DNA of 8,074 nt. Source: an uncultured Nitrospina sp. (lineage in GTDB: Bacteria; Nitrospinota; Nitrospinia; Nitrospinales; VA-1). The notes beneath the pieces were generated by a model. That model was not told the DNA's origin and did not search any database. It was given only the letters and a program-made list of their open reading frames with translations. The stretch covers positions 1 through 8,074 of the forward strand of contig CATMOP010000077.1 of assembly GCA_950072225.1 (NCBI GenBank), written 5' to 3'. The stretch's first letter is position 1. Every line of letters begins with the position of its first letter. A program made the position numbers and the translations under genes. Below are positions 6,455 to 8,074 of the stretch, piece by piece.

Positions 6455-7615
6455 ATGAAGATTCACGAGTATCAAGCCAAAGAGATTTTAAGGAAATATA
6501 ATGTTCCTGTGCCTAACGGAATCCTGATTACCAAAAAATCAGAAGCCGCTGAAGCCGCTAAAAAGCTTGGCACCGATGTCGTGGTGGTCAAGGCCCAGAT
6601 TCATGCGGGAGGACGAGGAAAAGGCGGCGGCGTCAAACTGGCAAAAAGTCCACCGGAAGCTGAAAAGTATGCTGGCGATATTCTGGGCATGACTCTCGTC
6701 ACCCCCCAAACCGGCCCCGAAGGCCGACTGGTTAAAAAAGTGCTGATCGAGGAAGGCATGTCCATAGCCAAAGAGCTCTATATGGGCATTTTGATAGACC
6801 GGCAAACCAGCCAGGTTCTCATCATGGCCAGCGAAGCCGGAGGAATGGATATTGAAAAAGTCGCCGCAGACACTCCGGAAAAAATCTTTAAGGAAACGGT
6901 GGACCCAATAATCGGTGTTCAACCTTACCTGGCTCGTAAAATAGCGTTCGCCCTCAACGTTAAGGGAGATGCCTTAAAGAAAATTGTTCCCTTTATCATC
7001 AATCTCTATGAGACTTTTGTTAAAGAAGACTGCTCCATGCTGGAAATCAACCCTCTTGTCATTACCTCTGACGAGCGGGTTCTGGCCTTGGACGCGAAGG
7101 TCGACATAGACGACAACGCAATGTACCGCCATAAAGACACCCAGGAATGCCGGGACCTGGATGAAGAAGATCCCACAGAAGTGGAAGCCAGCAAATTCAA
7201 TCTGAACTACATCAAGCTTGATGGAAATATTGGCTGCATGGTTAACGGAGCCGGCTTGGCAATGGCAACAATGGATATCATTAAATTATCGGGCGGAGAA
7301 CCGGCTAATTTTCTTGATGTCGGGGGCGGAGCCGATGAGGAGATGATTGAAAACGGTTTCCGCATCATCATTTCTGATCCATCTGTTAAGGGAATATTTA
7401 TTAATATCTTCGGCGGCATTCTTCGCTGTGACATTCTTGCCCGAGGGGTAGTCGCCGCAACCAAAAAACTCCATATCAAAATTCCCGTTGTGGTGCGGAT
7501 GGAAGGCACCAATATGGAAGAAGGACATCAGATTCTTAAAGACTCCGGTTTGAACTTTGCCATCGGAGATGGAATGAAAGACGGAGCCCAAAAAGTGGTC
7601 AAAGCAATAAAATGA
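6455..7615 (+). CDS. sucC: Succinyl-CoA synthetase beta subunit (ADP/GDP-forming)
   Basis: A 386-residue protein, nearly the length of the E. coli enzyme (388). With SucD it interconverts succinyl-CoA plus phosphate and NDP with succinate, CoA and NTP in the cytoplasmic TCA cycle, in either direction. The N-terminal ATP-grasp part starts MKIHEYQAKEILRKY and holds the nucleotide-binding K46 in KAQIHAGGRGKGG and the glycine loop at 53-59. The metal-binding residues fall in MLEINPL (E197, N199) and ALDAKVD (D213). The C-terminal ligase domain has the family blocks LDGNIGCMVNGAGLAMATMD, EPANFLDVGGGAD and INIFGGILRCD. Nucleotide choice (ATP or GTP) cannot be read with confidence. The ATG has no recognisable Shine-Dalgarno; the preceding bases are AT-rich. 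Its stop overlaps the sucD start by four bases (ATGA), ensuring equal subunit synthesis. Confidence 0.97.
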   Translation: MKIHEYQAKEILRKYNVPVPNGILITKKSEAAEAAKKLGTDVVVVKAQIHAGGRGKGGGVKLAKSPPEAEKYAGDILGMTLVTPQTGPEGRLVKKVLIEEGMSIAKELYMGILIDRQTSQVLIMASEAGGMDIEKVAADTPEKIFKETVDPIIGVQPYLARKIAFALNVKGDALKKIVPFIINLYETFVKEDCSMLEINPLVITSDERVLALDAKVDIDDNAMYRHKDTQECRDLDEEDPTEVEASKFNLNYIKLDGNIGCMVNGAGLAMATMDIIKLSGGEPANFLDVGGGADEEMIENGFRIIISDPSVKGIFINIFGGILRCDILARGVVAATKKLHIKIPVVVRMEGTNMEEGHQILKDSGLNFAIGDGMKDGAQKVVKAIK

Positions 7616-8074
7616 GCATTCTCGTTGATGAAAAGACAAGGCTGATAACCCAGGGCATCACTGGGCGTGAGGGCATGTACCACACCGAACAATCCATGAA
7701 ATATGGAACCCGTGTTGTAGGGGGTGTGACCCCTGGTAAAGGCGGACAAAAAGTTTTGGGAAACGTACCCGTCTTCAATACCGTGCGAGACGCAGTAGTC
7801 AAAACCAAGGCGAACACAACCATGGTCTTTGTTCCCCCTCCCTTTGCCGCCGATGCGATTTTAGAGGCGGCGGATGCCGGTATTGAGTTGATCATTTGCA
7901 TCACCGAGGGAATTCCCGTCAGCGATATGGTGGATGTCTATAAATATCTACAAGGCACAGAAAGCCGGTTAGTCGGGCCCAATTGCCCGGGTGTCATTTC
8001 TCCGGGTAAAGCGAAGATCGGGATCATGCCCGCTCACATTCATAAAAAGGGCAATGTCGGCATCATTAGATCGG
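7612..8074 (+). CDS. sucD: Succinyl-CoA synthetase alpha subunit, N-terminal part (runs off window)
   Basis: The first 154 residues of a protein usually near 290. SucD binds CoA and carries the catalytic phosphohistidine, which lies beyond the window. The N-terminal Rossmann CoA-binding domain is clear: MSILVDEKTRLITQG and ITGREG (16-21) form the CoA loop, followed by GGVTPGKGG (38-45), PVFNTV, FVPPPFAADAILEA and the ITEGIPVSDM block (97-106). Then comes VGPNCPGVISPGKAKIGIMP at 121-140, the start of the ligase domain. The last visible residues read NVGIIRS, where relatives have the loop G-(I/V)-(I/V)-S-R-S-G; one residue seems to be missing. The ATG lies inside the last codons of sucC, so translation is coupled. 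Confidence 0.95.
   Translation, partial: MSILVDEKTRLITQGITGREGMYHTEQSMKYGTRVVGGVTPGKGGQKVLGNVPVFNTVRDAVVKTKANTTMVFVPPPFAADAILEAADAGIELIICITEGIPVSDMVDVYKYLQGTESRLVGPNCPGVISPGKAKIGIMPAHIHKKGNVGIIRS

Noticed and set aside
1..8074. Search for CRISPR arrays, tRNAs, insertion-sequence ends or long direct repeats.
   Set aside because: No regularly spaced repeats, cloverleaf-like stretches, transposase-like proteins or long terminal repeats were seen by eye.

Overview
The window reads as chromosomal DNA of a Gram-negative, flagellated bacterium. It holds seven protein genes on compact, mostly co-directional transcripts. No mobile element, RNA gene or CRISPR array is visible. The mix of a DUF4175-like/peptidase-MA/MoxR operon, a fliD-fliS pair and sucCD would suit a Nitrospinota (Nitrospina-like) or deltaproteobacterial-grade genome. 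That assignment is an inference from gene style and order; nothing here proves it.

Region 1 (1-3302, + strand) is the downstream end of an operon that begins outside the window. It carries the C-terminal part of a long coiled-coil protein resembling the tail of DUF4175-type proteins, a secreted TPR protein with a gluzincin (peptidase MA-like) HExxH site, and a MoxR-type AAA+ ATPase. The first two genes overlap by 4 bases and the third follows after 15, so they are probably translated together. MoxR ATPases of this type usually serve DUF58/von Willebrand factor A proteins. Those partners are not here and would be expected upstream. The biochemical job of the set is not established; an envelope or protein-maturation role is the usual guess. 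A short AT-rich palindrome follows the moxR stop codon.

Region 2 (3359-3976, - strand) is a single convergent gene for a DEDD-type RNase H-like exonuclease-fold protein. It probably has its own promoter, with an extended -10.

Region 3 (3977-6325, + strand) is a flagellar cap transcription unit. A sequence very close to the sigma-28 (FliA) consensus lies about 60 bases before the GTG start of fliD. The fliS chaperone gene follows 37 bases after fliD. FliD forms the distal filament cap and FliS escorts flagellin for export, so the pair fits late-class flagellar control.

Region 4 (6326-8074, + strand) is a housekeeping sigma-70-like promoter followed by sucC and the start of sucD, which overlap by 4 bases. 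They encode the two subunits of succinyl-CoA synthetase of the TCA cycle (oxidative or reductive direction). sucD runs off the window end.

The candidate least explained by known biology is the DUF4175-like/peptidase-MA/MoxR cluster. The clearest regulatory signal is the sigma-28 promoter. One small anomaly, an apparently missing serine in the conserved SRSG loop of SucD, sits at the very edge and needs the neighbouring sequence.
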